NCBI GenBank assembly: GCA_037043015.1 | Contig: CM073328.1 | Location: 7,923,409-7,987,408 of the forward strand | DNA length: 64,000 bases | Origin: Bryum argenteum | Taxonomy: Eukaryota; Streptophyta; Bryopsida; Bryales; Bryaceae | Direction of reading: 5' to 3' | In this document: positions 25,501 through 36,368 of the stretch, piece after piece | Layout: each line of letters opens with the position of its first letter | Position numbering within the stretch: the first letter of the stretch is position 1 | The notes under the pieces: generated by a model | Told to the model about the DNA's origin: nothing | The model's input: the letters and a program-made list of their open reading frames with translations, nothing else | Database searches by the model: none | Position numbers and translations under genes: made by a program

Positions 25501-26498
25501 ACTGCTCGTTACCAGCTTGCGAAGGAGGCTCTTGTGAAGGTGCGGATAGTGAGAGCATGATTCTTTGAGAAGCCTGTAGCTTATTTACAACGCAGTGAAC
25601 TTCCTTGACTTATGTGCTTGCTAAGAACACTTATTGGAGGAAAAATATTGGAAGTTGTCATGAATGAGACTAGAAAAATGGTAGTGATCGTTGTTTCATG
25701 CATATCAGAGACTAGATGCTGTGTATCCTATGGTCAATTTTCGATGTCCATAAATGTGTCTACTGAGATTGACCAAATTTAATGAAGCACAGGGTGGTCA
25801 AGTGGTGGCTGCGAAATTAGAAAGTCAAGTAGCAATGCTGGCAGCTCGACAGGTAAGCTACATGCAACAACAATTCCATCCAGGATTTATTTCAAAAGAT
25901 TGAATGTGTCAAGTGTTGATCTGAACTATGCTGAACTATAGGTGTAGATAATTAATTTAGGTTTAGGTCATATGTTTTTTCTGTGCTAGATTATGCTAGA
26001 AATGGCTCGCTCTAATTCTTTTGAGTTGTTGAGCAGACGCTTGCAGGAGCTGCAGCTCGATACATGACTTTACGGAGCACCATGATGGTCCTTGGGCCTT
26101 TGTAAGTGCTTCTATTACTATTTTAATTCTGTGCATGAATCAATGTTCTAGTTTGTCTACATTATTGATTCATACCAGCCCACTGATGTTTTTCAATGCA
26201 GGTTGTGGGGTACGTTTCTAGCAGACATTGTCATCAGGTCAATTGGAACTGATTATGCAAGAGTTGTGCGCGCCATTTATGCATTCGCTCAGGTAATTAT
26301 CCACCTATTCGATAGAAAATATTCTCAAAAGGTACTGGAATATGAATTCAGACTAAGTCATGCAAGAAACTCATGGTTTTTGACATTCAAGTTTCAAGTA
26401 TTTTATGTATACGAGTATTAACGTGAGTGTTGGGGGCTTGGATTGTGCAGATAAGACTATCACGAACATATGGATGGACACGGGTGGAAATCTTGTGA
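22595..26498 (+). CDS. YaaW/UPF0174-like protein, probably plastid-targeted
   Basis: Twelve exons join in phase: 22595-22672, 23767-23902, 24043-24130, 24349-24513, 24633-24764, 24870-25020, 25273-25311, 25465-25539, 25793-25852, 26037-26101, 26202-26292, 26451-26498. All introns are GT-AG, and the protein has 375 residues. Residues 1 to about 70 are Ser/Arg-rich with few acids, like a chloroplast transit peptide. The mature part follows the bacterial YaaW (UPF0174) family block by block: LELASDAELSELSSIL, then GRRPTYRDVLLRVREKLHV, then ST.D.EAEIFLHLL. It ends with a glycine/alanine-rich hydrophobic segment (RSTMMVLGPLLWGTFLADIV) and YARVVRAIYAFAQIRL. Function is unknown even in bacteria. Plastid location and cyanobacterial ancestry are inferred. 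The short exons would be missed by simple open-frame searches. Confidence 0.75.
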
Positions 26499-26854
26499 CA
26501 AGTTTCTGGACACAGTTTTCCTGCAGCTGTACATAATGTTGTAATATGATATTAATAGCTTGAAAATGCAGGGGTCTGTTGGAAGAAGCCCAGTCTGTAA
26601 CGCCCTAAAGGGAATATACTAATTTCACTGCTTGGCCGGAGTTGCTTGAAATGTTTCCTCGTGCTTGCAATGTAAGTTGGAATATCTATGCTGGGGCCAA
26701 TAATTTCGAAGCCAGCTATTTTTGTCTAGAATGGCCACACTTGTGTCAGAGCGGTTGCATTTTCTAGTCATTGTCCTCGAATGGAGTCCTCTGAATATCA
26801 TTTGTTTCAGATAGAAGAGGTCAAGATTGATTTCTTCTAGATTGCTGCCTGTTT
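26499..26854. other. 3' flank of the YaaW-like gene
   Basis: Likely 3' untranslated and flanking sequence; no other feature seen. Confidence 0.5.
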
Positions 26855-27147
26855 AAGGTACAATGCTCTTAAACCGCTCGGCACCCCAAAACCAATCAGG
26901 CCCCATTCCTAGATTGTAAAAGAACAGATGTACCTCATTCGTGCATTTGAGTATGTGAGCGGTTTAAGGTCATGTACACTTTTGACTTCAGAAATTTCTA
27001 GCAAATTCAGCTTTTGCTATTTAATTGTGGAAATTTTTGCACTCACTCTCCCCCTGTTTCCGCATCCAAGAAAAATTTCAAATAATAGACATGAAGTCAC
27101 AACCATGCTGAATCGCTTATTCGAGCGGTTTAAGGGCAGTGTACCTT
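26855..27147. mobile_element. MITE-like element, 293 bp, 26-bp terminal inverted repeat
   Basis: The left end AAGGTACAATGCTCTTAAAC and its inverted right end match at 24 of 26 positions. The target duplication is unclear because the flanks are T/A-rich. There is no coding capacity. Confidence 0.65.
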
Positions 27148-27509
27148 ATTGTGTTAGAACACTTCGCATCGAGCATATGTCAGTTATTTTACAGGCACTG
27201 CTTCGATAAACTCAATATTAATATAACTTCAGGGGTTAATACTCAAACCTCGGTAACAATCTTAGGCGTAATAAAGTTTGAAGGTTCTCCGTTTCACAGA
27301 ACGACAGGCCGAGCTTCCTTTAAGGTGATGATTTTTTACATTTATGTTCTTAAGTGAATTATGTTTACATAATTTGTACCCTTCGTAGAACATCTAAAAC
27401 CTTGTGAGAAGCTCAATTCTTCACATGATGGTGTGTTGAAATTCAGGTGTTAAGGCCAGATTTCAAGAATACAAGAGGCGCAAGAAAAATTGCTGGGTTG
27501 CAAGGTTAA

Positions 27510-27736
27510 CCCCTAAAGTCTAAAGCCTTCAAAATTGCCAAAAATCGTCAAAATTGGCCTTTTCTGGAGCAAGGTGAAAACCAAGGGTTTAAGATCTTTA
27601 TACTATCTTTGGAGTGCTGTACATACGAGTTATAAAGTCCATATTTTATAACATATCTAAGTTTTTCTCCAAACCCCTCGGACCATTAGGGATAGTTGCT
27701 AGCCTAACATGAATAAATCGATTTCGACCTTAAGGG
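27510..27736. mobile_element. piggyBac-like MITE, 227 bp
   Basis: TTAA then CCCCTAAAGTC at the left; GACCTTAAGGG then TTCAA at the right (TTAA with one inserted base). Non-coding. Confidence 0.55.
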
Positions 27737-28082
27737 TTCAATGCTTTGTCTTACTATCTCTCCTACATGCAAAGGTATAGAGCTTGAAAGAAAGTAAACT
27801 CCTGAACTTTTGGTGAATTTTTGAAGGTTCGGTCATTTTGTTTTTTGTTTTTGTTTTAAAAAAAATAAGTTATAAGCAAGAATAGTCTTGTTGAAAACAC
27901 ATGCAATATTCTGGAGAGAAGTGATCTTTAAAAGAAGATGAATGCTTCCATTTGTCTTCTTTTGCAATTCAAACAATCACATGACATACACCAATAAAAC
28001 TACTTCTAAGATGATAATTCCTGTACATTTACTTTGTAAGTAAGCACAAGGGTTTGGAGATGAAAAGGATCATTTCCCCACA

Positions 28083-28088
28083 TTTATT
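28083..28088 (-). terminator. Polyadenylation signal AATAAA of orphan gene 1
   Basis: The minus strand reads AATAAA about 105 nt after the stop codon. The same hexamer is conserved at the same distance in copy 2. Confidence 0.45.
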
Positions 28089-28193
28089 GATACCAAACAT
28101 ATGTATAAAGGAGATTGCTTTACACAAACTACTACAATCTTGCAAGTGCATCTTGTTTGAGTACCACATGATAACCTATCTACATATCAGCGT

Positions 28194-28811
28194 TCATGCG
28201 TAGTCAACAACTTCAAATGATTCATCATCTTCTTGCTGAGCAAAATCTACAGGTTGCGAAGCTTGTAGCGCATCTTGTGAATATGGAACACCCATATATG
28301 ATTCATGATGCTCTTGCCTAACTAAGTCATCTTCTACCACATTGTCTAACTCATCTTTTCGCACCGGAACATAAAGTGCATCCTCTGCGTATACAACTCC
28401 TGAATATGAGTTATTACTCTCGAATCTAGCTAAGGCCTCACGAAGCATAGCTAACTCCTTATCCTCCTTATCGAGCAAAACTATCTCTTTCTCCATCAAA
28501 GCTAAGTCCTCCACTAGAGCCAAGCCCTCGTCTAGGTCTAGAGCTTGCACTGCATCATGTGAGTAGTTATCAAATGCTGAATATCCGCATGATACAAGCC
28601 CCGCCATGCCATCACTATCCGATTGGAGCTCTACCTTGCTATTGCTATGCAATTGGAGCTCCACCACATCGTCGTGGTTGCCGTCTCGAAGCAAAACAAC
28701 AAAAAACGTCACAAGATAGTAGCCTGTAATAATGAGAGAAAGCTGAAAGAGAAACTCATCAAAAGCATCACCAAGGTCCCCAAGAACAAAGGTAAACAAA
28801 GAACAAAACAT
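28194..28811 (-). CDS. Orphan acidic membrane protein, copy 1
   Basis: An intact frame of 205 residues, not recognised as a known family. The start is the Met shared by both copies (HKMF context); the frame itself is open up to 28919. Residues about 16-42 are hydrophobic (FLFQLSLIITGYYLVTFFVVLL), one likely membrane segment. The rest is strongly acidic, with three imperfect repeats around Y-[SA]-x-D-A-[VL] (NYSHDAVQAL, VYAEDALYV, PYSQDALQA) and a run of Glu/Asp-Leu heptads (ALMEKEIVLLDKEDKELAML) that could form a coiled coil. The paralogue at 46821-47450 keeps the frame and all these elements, so the protein is probably made or was until recently. A G-box lies 106 bp upstream of the start. 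Confidence 0.55.
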   Translation of the reverse strand: MFCSLFTFVLGDLGDAFDEFLFQLSLIITGYYLVTFFVVLLRDGNHDDVVELQLHSNSKVELQSDSDGMAGLVSCGYSAFDNYSHDAVQALDLDEGLALVEDLALMEKEIVLLDKEDKELAMLREALARFESNNSYSGVVYAEDALYVPVRKDELDNVVEDDLVRQEHHESYMGVPYSQDALQASQPVDFAQQEDDESFEVVDYA

Positions 28812-28916
28812 CTTGTGTTCGCTTGAGCACAAGAGGTGAATTAGAAATGCTTTTCTTGCATGAGAGGAGGAGCCTTTTTTAGGCTCAACGCCAGTTAAGA
28901 ATGTGTTGGATTGGAG

Positions 28917-28922
28917 CACGTG
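28917..28922 (-). promoter_or_regulatory. G-box (CACGTG) of orphan gene 1
   Basis: CACGTG within GCACGTGC, 106 bp upstream of the start, is conserved in copy 2. The TATA box seen in copy 2 is here CTAAAAAAGG, probably weakened. Confidence 0.4.
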
Positions 28923-29662
28923 CTTGGTGGAGAGTTAAGCAACCAAAAACAAAACTTTGGAGGTCAAGAGGCACAAAAAAGTAATAGAATGTTGGTCTCA
29001 TAAGGGCCACATCGATGTTCGAGGATATTTTAGCCCTATGGCGGTCCATGGTTCCAATTATTTTCAACAATAACTTCAAAATTATATTGCATTTCTTCAT
29101 ATATTCTATGAAAAAAATCTCCATGGTTTTCAATGCATCTTAACAAGGAAATTTTCGAAAAGTAACTTTTTTGTTAAAACCCTCCAAATAGTCATGGAGA
29201 GATGGCATTTACCAAATGAGAATATTCTTATGAGAACCCATGGTCCCACTAACAAGTTCATTTGAGGAAGTATGCAAAAGTGTTTGTTTTCTTGGAATAT
29301 TATATTTTGTCTTTGCTTCTCTCTGATGATTTGGATAATTTAAATGGACATTTTTATTAGTACCTAGTACACTTAAAATTGTGTAGTTTTTGGGAAAAAA
29401 ATCTTTCGAAGATGTTTTAACTCTTCACATTGTACATCAATTGCAAATTGAACGCATAGGAATTCATCGGTCAAACAATAGCATTGTCAAGAACCATTTA
29501 AGGTTATATTTCTTGTTTATACAACCAAGAGTCAACTATTTATGTACACCATGACTACTAAGAGTTTCATCTAATAACTACTAGGTGTAAATACTAAACC
29601 TTCATCATGTGCTAATTGTGGGCCATCAATACCAGTAGTAAAGGTGTTCAATTATAGTACTA

Positions 29663-31009
29663 CTAGTGGGACCCGTGCCGTTGAGCACGTTCAACTTGGA
29701 TTGCCTAAAGCTATAAAACATTCATAAACTTCAAATAAGTTGATACAAAAAATATTAAAAAATACATATCGAATTTATATATTTAGAATAATAAAATATA
29801 CATCAATGGTCTCAAACATGGTCTCTATTTTATTTTACGATAACATTCCATTGGATCATTCCTCAAAATGGGTATTGACCGTTGGAATCCCTTTACTCTT
29901 TGTAGAAGGGTATTATAACGTTCGTTTGCAGGTTCACTACTGAGCAACCGTAGGCCATGAGTGTATATCTCATAATCTGTGGACGAAATGTCATTGTCTT
30001 CATCAAAAGGCCCTATAATCCAAGATGCTATCTTTGATGTAACATACACATCAGTAGCTAAACTAAATTTAGCTACTTCTGATCCATAAACACTCATCAA
30101 AGATGGATCCACCCAAGGCCGTCTTATTCTATCTGCCTCCAATTCTTTTTGTGATGGATATACATAGTTGGATAGCAGAGGAAACTCTATCTTACATGCA
30201 AATCCCCAATTACAAACACCTATGTACATATTGTCTTCTTCTTTGTGTAATAAGATGTTGTCGGGAGACAAATCACAATGTATGCTACCATTTTTATACA
30301 GAAATAGCATACCAAATAAAAAGTGCCAAGACAGTCGCATTCGTAGTCGTTGAAACAACTTCACATTGTCAGCATCCACTCGTGGCTCCATACGTGATTT
30401 TCCATTGCACTTCAAGACCATACTTCTCAAAGTTCCAGCATTCTACCATACTGTCGTACTCGATCTCTAGCTACAGCGCGTAGCGCACGGAAACTTACAG
30501 CTTCACGATGAAATTGATTATAATATGAAACAATGTCTTGTAAATGTTCTGTAATATAAAATAAAATTAGATAAATTTATCAATGTACAATAAAATATTC
30601 AAATTCAAAAATCTATTAATCTATTACAAGATTATGACGAAATTGATAAATTATAAGATAGGATATGATTTAATATGTAACATCAAGATATGTGTATCCT
30701 CGAAAAAATAAATTATTTAAATAAAAGATAAATAAAAGATAAAATTGAAATTGAAAATCTATCTATACATCATGCTTTAGATGATACATTAATCAATGAA
30801 ATCAGGCACATGAAATATCAAACAAGTTTATTTCAATATTATATTTGAGTATTACCAACATCTAATTGAAATTGAAGCCTTGACGGTGCTTGATTGAGCG
30901 GTTGGTTGAGCGGTTGAGCGGGAAGTGTGGATACAGGAGGCAAGTCTCGACGACAAATTCCAGCGCGGAACCGTCGTGTGAGACAAAGCCTCCTGTATTG
31001 TAATATAAA
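29663..31009 (-). mobile_element. Helitron carrying a kinase gene fragment
   Basis: On the minus strand the 3' end reads CGTGC-TCAACG-GCACG (hairpin), GGTCCCA, then CTAG followed by host T. This is the canonical Helitron 3' terminus (hairpin about 10 nt before CTRR). The 5' end at 31009 begins TTTATATTAC, where TC is expected, one mismatch. Insertion between A (29662) and T (31010) is confirmed by copy 2, which has ACTATATACTAT uninterrupted. The element is non-autonomous: there is no Rep/helicase, only a split protein-kinase fragment in the same orientation. Confidence 0.75.
29825..31009 (-). pseudogene. Captured protein-kinase gene fragment (inside Helitron)
   Basis: Exon 30856-31009 (..LPAQPLNQPLNQAPSRLQFQLDV) splices in phase (donor TTG|GTAATA, acceptor TATTACAG) to 29825-30548. 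The second exon holds the C-lobe side of a protein kinase: a catalytic loop HCDLSPDNILL (HRD changed to HCD), NWG where DFG is usual, then YVYPSQKE and a sequence with VDPSLMSVYGSEVAKFSLATDVY. The N-lobe with the ATP-binding Lys is absent. One frameshift lies near 30445 (..YGRMLEL stop, then the kinase frame). It is thus a truncated, broken fragment and probably not an active kinase. Confidence 0.65.
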
Positions 31010-31015
31010 TATACT

Positions 31016-31301
31016 TGTCATGGGCCAAGGCCTCGTTGATAAGCTCGGATGTTCACTCGCTATTAATTTTATAAATAGAACTTCGGCAGTAGAGCTAAAG
31101 TATAGCCTCGCGAGAGAGAGCTAAAGTATAGCCGGCGAAGAGAGCTAAAGTATAGCCCTCGGCGAGAGAGCTAAAGTATAGCCTCGGCGATTGAGCCAAG
31201 AGATTAGTATATAAGGGACTCTTATTCATTGTAAACCTAAGTCTTGGATCAATATATTTCTTTTGTAGTTTTTGCTTGTTTTTGACAACTAGACTCTTAC
31301 A
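31016..31301 (+). repeat. 5' LTR
   Basis: 286 bp, TGTCATGGGCC...CTCTTACA. It contains diverged tandem copies of a unit around AGAGCTAAAGTATAGCCTCG, a TATA box TATATAAG at 31208-31215 and a predicted transcript start at about 31239. It differs from the 3' LTR at only a handful of sites outside the tandem repeats. Confidence 0.92.
31239..31249 (+). promoter_or_regulatory. Predicted RNA 5' end, self-primer segment
   Basis: AAGTCTTGGAT starts about 31 bp after the TATA box start and is the exact reverse complement of ATCCAAGACTT at 31304-31314. Confidence 0.6.
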
Positions 31302-31303
31302 TA

Positions 31304-31314
31304 ATCCAAGACTT
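31304..31314 (+). other. Primer-binding site complementary to the element's own RNA start
   Basis: ATCCAAGACTT begins 2 nt after the 5' LTR and pairs over 11 nt with 31239-31249. No usual tRNA-iMet site (TGGTATCAGAGC) is present at this position. Confidence 0.6.
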
Positions 31315-31627
31315 CTCTTGATTTTGAAGGGCTTCATCCTCCCTTGTTTTTTCAAACGACAAAAGTAGGACATTGATTAGATTGAGGAACTTATCCACCC
31401 TCGTGGTAGTGATTGAAGATAGCCACGTAACCGGGACGCATTTGAAGGCTTTGCGAAGCCTGAAGAGTTGATTGAGAGGTGTTGCTTTTTGAGATGGAGA
31501 ACGCCTGGATGATCGATGATGAGATCTTGCAGCGGCGCAGCAGCGCAAGGAGAAATTACGGCGGAAGACTATCAACAGGAGATCGTGAGGTTGCGACACA
31601 ACTTCAAGCTTCTCATCAAGTGAAAAG

Positions 31628-32480
31628 TTGGCTATCGGCGATTGGTTGGTTGCACAATCGCGAGTGGTGGCTCGGGCCGGACAATTCACGAGTTTAGGAG
31701 GTCCGTCTTCATCGCAGATGATGCCGCAATCGATGCAGCAACAATATGGAGGAACTGCCGTCGCATTGCGCAAGCGATTGCCAGATATTTCAAAGTTTGA
31801 CGGGAGTCGCAAGGGCTACCCGATATGGAAGATCGAAGCAGATAACAAGCTTCGAATTGATGGAGCTGTACTTGGTACACCTCAAGATCAAGCCGCACAC
31901 TTGTTTTCGAGGATGGACGCGAAGGCGCAGATGATGGTAGTATCGTTCTACCAAAATCAACGTGGTTGCAATGCGGCGACTTTTATTCAACATCTTGACA
32001 GCGTTTACATCGACCCGAATGCAACAGCGCGGGCATTGAATCGACTTCAAGCAATGAAGTAGGGTAGGGAGTCATTCGCAACATTCTTGCCCAAGTTTGA
32101 GAAAGAGCTTGGTGAGAGTCAACTTACCATAGTTCCGGATATGGTGAAGATAGGATATCTTCGCGGTGCTCTCAACTCAGAGATGCAAAGCGCGATGATT
32201 GGACCTGTAACGTACATCGATTATGGTATGTTTGTCCAAGCTTTGTTGGCGGTTGGCTCTCAACTTGATTGCTTGCAATATCAGAAGGGTCGTGCAGCTC
32301 CGATCGCGACATCAAATCGCGTATGGCCAGATGGAGATGAGATGGATTGGATGCCTACGGTCCAAATAAGCAAAGCGGAGACGCGTCGACTTTGGAGGAA
32401 CAACAACGGTGTCGCCAAGAGGGACGCCGTTTTTTATGTTTGAAGCGAGACCACCGTGCAAATGACTGTTCATCCAAGTA
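31628..32480 (+). pseudogene. Ty3 gag remnant
   Basis: The capsid-like region runs in one frame to a stop near 32060 (LPDISKFDGSRKGYPIWKIEAD..), then continues in another frame to about 32440. A zinc-knuckle relic follows (CLKRDHRANDC). It keeps the last three metal ligands, while the first Cys position reads Arg. There are at least two frame breaks. Confidence 0.75.
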
Positions 32481-32689
32481 AGGTGAAGGCAATGAGAAGA
32501 AGAAGAAAGAGAGCGCGGACAAAACTTCGATGGTACGCGCAGTGAGAAAGAAAAGCAATGTCAGCATAGAGGAGGTCAAAGAGATGGAGAGTTGTGACTC
32601 TGATGTAGAGCCGGAAAACGAGCAGCTTCCGGCATAAGACTCAGTCGGAGGCGTGGAGGCAGGTTGTCAAAGTTGAAGAATCTAGGAGA

Positions 32690-35600
32690 CAGCTTAGACA
32701 CGGGTGATATGTATGTTGATGTTTTAATAAACTCAATTATATCTACTCGTGCTTTGTGTGATTACGGATGCCAATGCTTTCAGAAGCGTGTAATCGAGCA
32801 ATTTGTTCGACGGAGAGGGTTAGATCGTCATCTATTCAACCTAGATCTTTGGAGCAAGTTACGACAATGAAGAAGCGGCCTATGATTTGCCAAATTGCAA
32901 ATTTTATAGCCGATCTTGATGGTATGGAGGAGAAGATTGTTGCCTATGTTATTCCGGGGACGGATAGATGATATAATCTTGGGGAAAGGTTGGTTGGATG
33001 GAGCGAAATGATGCAAGTGTTCGACCTTGCTAAAGAAGAGGTTTGCGTTCGAAAACCTTTCAAGATGATTGTGAAGACTCGACCGATTACGTTGGAGCCA
33101 ATGCAGAGAGATACGTGCATCAGTGATTCAAACTTTGCGGAGAAGCGGTGAACAGGTAGAGGTTTTAGTGCCAGCTTGGTTGACATCCGAAGGCTCTGAC
33201 GAGAAGGTGTATAGGGACCCGGCACAACATGCTCCCCGACCTGGCCCATGCCGATTATTGATGCTTTTAATCGACAAGATATAAAGTCGTTCCCCCACAT
33301 AGAAAAGGGGTTGATCACGAGATCAATCTTATTGAAGGAAGACTAATGATGACATCCCCGCCATGCCCATTTGTATCGGATGTCCGAGGATCAATTATTA
33401 GTTTTGCGCAAGACCCTTACGGAGTTGTTGGATAATGGATTTATTCGCGTAAGTAATTCACCGCAGCAGACTCCGGTCATATTTGTGAAGAAACCTGGCG
33501 GAGGATTGCGATTCGTGTTGACTATCGGCGATTGAACGAGATGAGTCGAAGAACGACAGCTATCCGATTCCGCGCATTGATGAGGCGTTAAGATCCATTT
33601 CTTTGCGATCAAATATATCTCCAAGGTTGATGTAATCTGCGTTTCATCGGATACGTGTGAAAGAAGGTGACGAGTGGAAGACGGCGTTCAAAACACGCTT
33701 TGGCTTATATGAGTGGTTGGTCACACGTTTGGGCGCAGGGCGAAACAACTTTCTTTTGATATATCAATTGGATACTTCGCGACAAATTGGATATATGCTG
33801 CTCCGCATATATTGATGACGTGGTGATCTATAGTGATACTCAAAAAGAACATCGTGATGCAGTTCTCAGGATCATCCGTGCTACTTAACGCAGGCTTCAA
33901 CTTGATTTTGATAAGAGCGAGTTTGAAGCTGGCACTATTAAGTATCTTGGATATTTGGTGAAGACGGTTGGGGTTTGCAGGCTGATCCAACAAAACTTGA
34001 GGCAATTCGTCAATGGGAGCCGCCAACAAAAGTGAAAGGAGTTCGTGGATTTTTAGGTTTTTGCAATTATTATCGACAATTCATAGATGGATATTCTAAC
34101 ATTCATTAACCTCTTCTTCGACTAACGCGGAAAGATCAACATTTCCATTGAACATCGAAATATCAACATGCCTTTGATCGATTGAAGGAGGCATTAATTC
34201 ATGCGCGCGGTCTTTCGTTAAATGGACTCGGTTTTGAAACAACTATTGAATGTAATTCCTCCGGTTATCTTTGTTGGTGGCACCTTAATGCAAAAGGTGG
34301 ACGAACTTTGGCATGCGATTGCTTATTTCTCGAAGAAAACGCGTCCCGTGAGTCCAATTATCCGATTACGACAAGGAAATGCTAGCGATTTGTACATTGC
34401 ATCTGCGAGTGGTGTACATTACTGTTGTTGGCCAACATTTTGAAGTGAGTTCAGATCATCGCAATTTGGCTTATTTTCGGAAGAAGCAACATTTGAGCGA
34501 GAGGCAAATCGTTGGGCCTACGAGTTGAATGATTTTGACTTTGAGATCGTGCGAAGCTGGCAAGGATCAAGTTCAATCGGATGCACTTTCTTGTCGGGAG
34601 CATCTTCTTCAACACGCGATGATGATGATCGAATCATCGAATCGATATCATCAGCTTTTGACGGAGATGATGGCGCTTTGAAGGTTGTCGCTAAATCCGC
34701 ATGGATCACGAGATGGTGATGCGATTTCAGAGAAAGAGGCTCCTGCTACAGAGTCGATAATGACCCCGCGTCCCATATGTCCATTTATTGACGCAGAGAT
34801 GATTGCATTATGGGATGTTGCCCGCAAACAAATCATCGTTATTGAAAGATGCGAAAGGCGGTTATGGATGGTGGCGCCGACTACCTAAAGAATGGAGCTT
34901 ACCTATCACGATTAGTGAGTGTTCTGTAGATTCAGGTCATCGATTGCGTTGGCGTGGACGAATATGGATTCCGGCGCACGAACCTCTTCGGACGCGTTTG
35001 ATCCAATCTACTCATGATTCACCACTAGCAGGACATCCAAGTCGTGAGGGACGCGTGACTTGATTGCGGCGTGAATATACGTGGCGCAGGTTGACACAAG
35101 ATGTTCGGAGATTTATACGGGCGCAACGTGTGTGGAAAATCGAAGATTTGGCGGAGCAGCGAGAAGCGAGGTTGCTAAAACCTTTGCCAATTCCGGCACG
35201 GATTTTGACTGAGCTCTCCATTGATTTTATTACCGGATTGGCACCAAACAGCGACTGTATAAATATCATGGTTGTGACAAACCGTTTGTCCAAATCTATC
35301 ATTCTTTGTCTGCCTATGAAGACAATTCGTGACTTGATGTGGCTCACAAACTTTTAGAGCAAGTTTTTCAAGATCACGGATTGCTGCAAGAATTGTGTCG
35401 GATCGTGGTAGTCAATTTGTTAGTCTGCGCTGGACAGAAGTATGCAGATTGATGAAGATTACGCGTCGGTTGTCGGATGACTTTCCATCCGGAGACAGAT
35501 GGTGCAACAGAGAGGGCGAATCAAGAGCTTGAAACATATCTACGTATTTTCACGACATTTGAGCAAGAAGATTGGGCTTTTCGATTTGCCGATCGCGATG

Positions 35601-36325
35601 ATGGCGTTGAATAATCGTGTGTCGCGATCTATAGGTATGTCCGCATTTTTTTATGACTCACGGTTATCATCATTCGGTCATGAATATTACTATACCCGAG
35701 GAGGCGGGTTTTTCGTTGTCACCGGGCGGAAAAAGGACGCAAGCTTGTTGAAAGATGGCGTAATTCAAGTGAATTGGCAACAACGGCAATGGCCATTTGC
35801 GCGCAAGAGACTCAAGAACGTCAGTCAAATACACGACGCTCGGTGGCCGAGGATTTTCGTCCAGGTGATCGTGTGTGGTTGAAGTTGAAGAACATCAACA
35901 CGTCCCGGTCAATCAAGAAGCTTAATTGGATTGCTCTTCCTTATCGTGTATTGGAGTGCGTTGGTACACATGCGGTTCGTTTGAATACACCGTCAGGTAT
36001 TCATCCTGTTTTTCATGTGAGTTTAGTGAAGAAGGCAGCTGAGGATCCGTTGCCTTCCCAACTACCTCATGATAATGAACCCGGTGTTGTTTTGAGCAAT
36101 CCCGCTTTCGAGGCATCTACTAGCGAGGACGAGTATGCTGTTGAAAGAGTGTTGCAACATCGACGTCGTGGGCGTGGTTGGCAACTACTTGTAAAGTGGA
36201 CAGGATGGCCGGAGCCTACTTGGGAACCTGTTTGCCAATTACAAAATGTCATGGCCTTAGACGATTACGAGCGCTTGTTGCGCGCGTCTGGTACTGATAT
36301 TCCTTGGGCACATTCTCTTCTATGA
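32690..36325 (+). pseudogene. Ty3 pol remnant with C-terminal chromodomain
   Basis: Domains in order: protease-like segment with DYGC where D-S/T-G is usual (about 32700-32860); reverse transcriptase from about 33370, with [20 protein letters not shown] and [11 protein letters not shown] (33800-33850); RNase H-like segment (34170-34560); integrase with HDSPLAGH and ELSIDFITGL (34970-35340) but without the expected Cys pair, then SDRGSQFVSLRW near 35400. The last open block (to 36325) is intact and ends in a chromodomain (YAVERVLQHR..LLVKWTGWPEPTWEP). Many stops and frameshifts interrupt the region, so it cannot encode a working polyprotein. Confidence 0.88.
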
Positions 36326-36346
36326 CACTTGTTAATTCATCAGCAC

Positions 36347-36364
36347 AGGAAGAGGAGGAGGAGG
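36347..36364 (+). other. Polypurine tract
   Basis: AGGAAGAGGAGGAGGAGG directly before the 3' LTR, the expected plus-strand priming site. Confidence 0.8.
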
Positions 36365-36368
36365 CATT

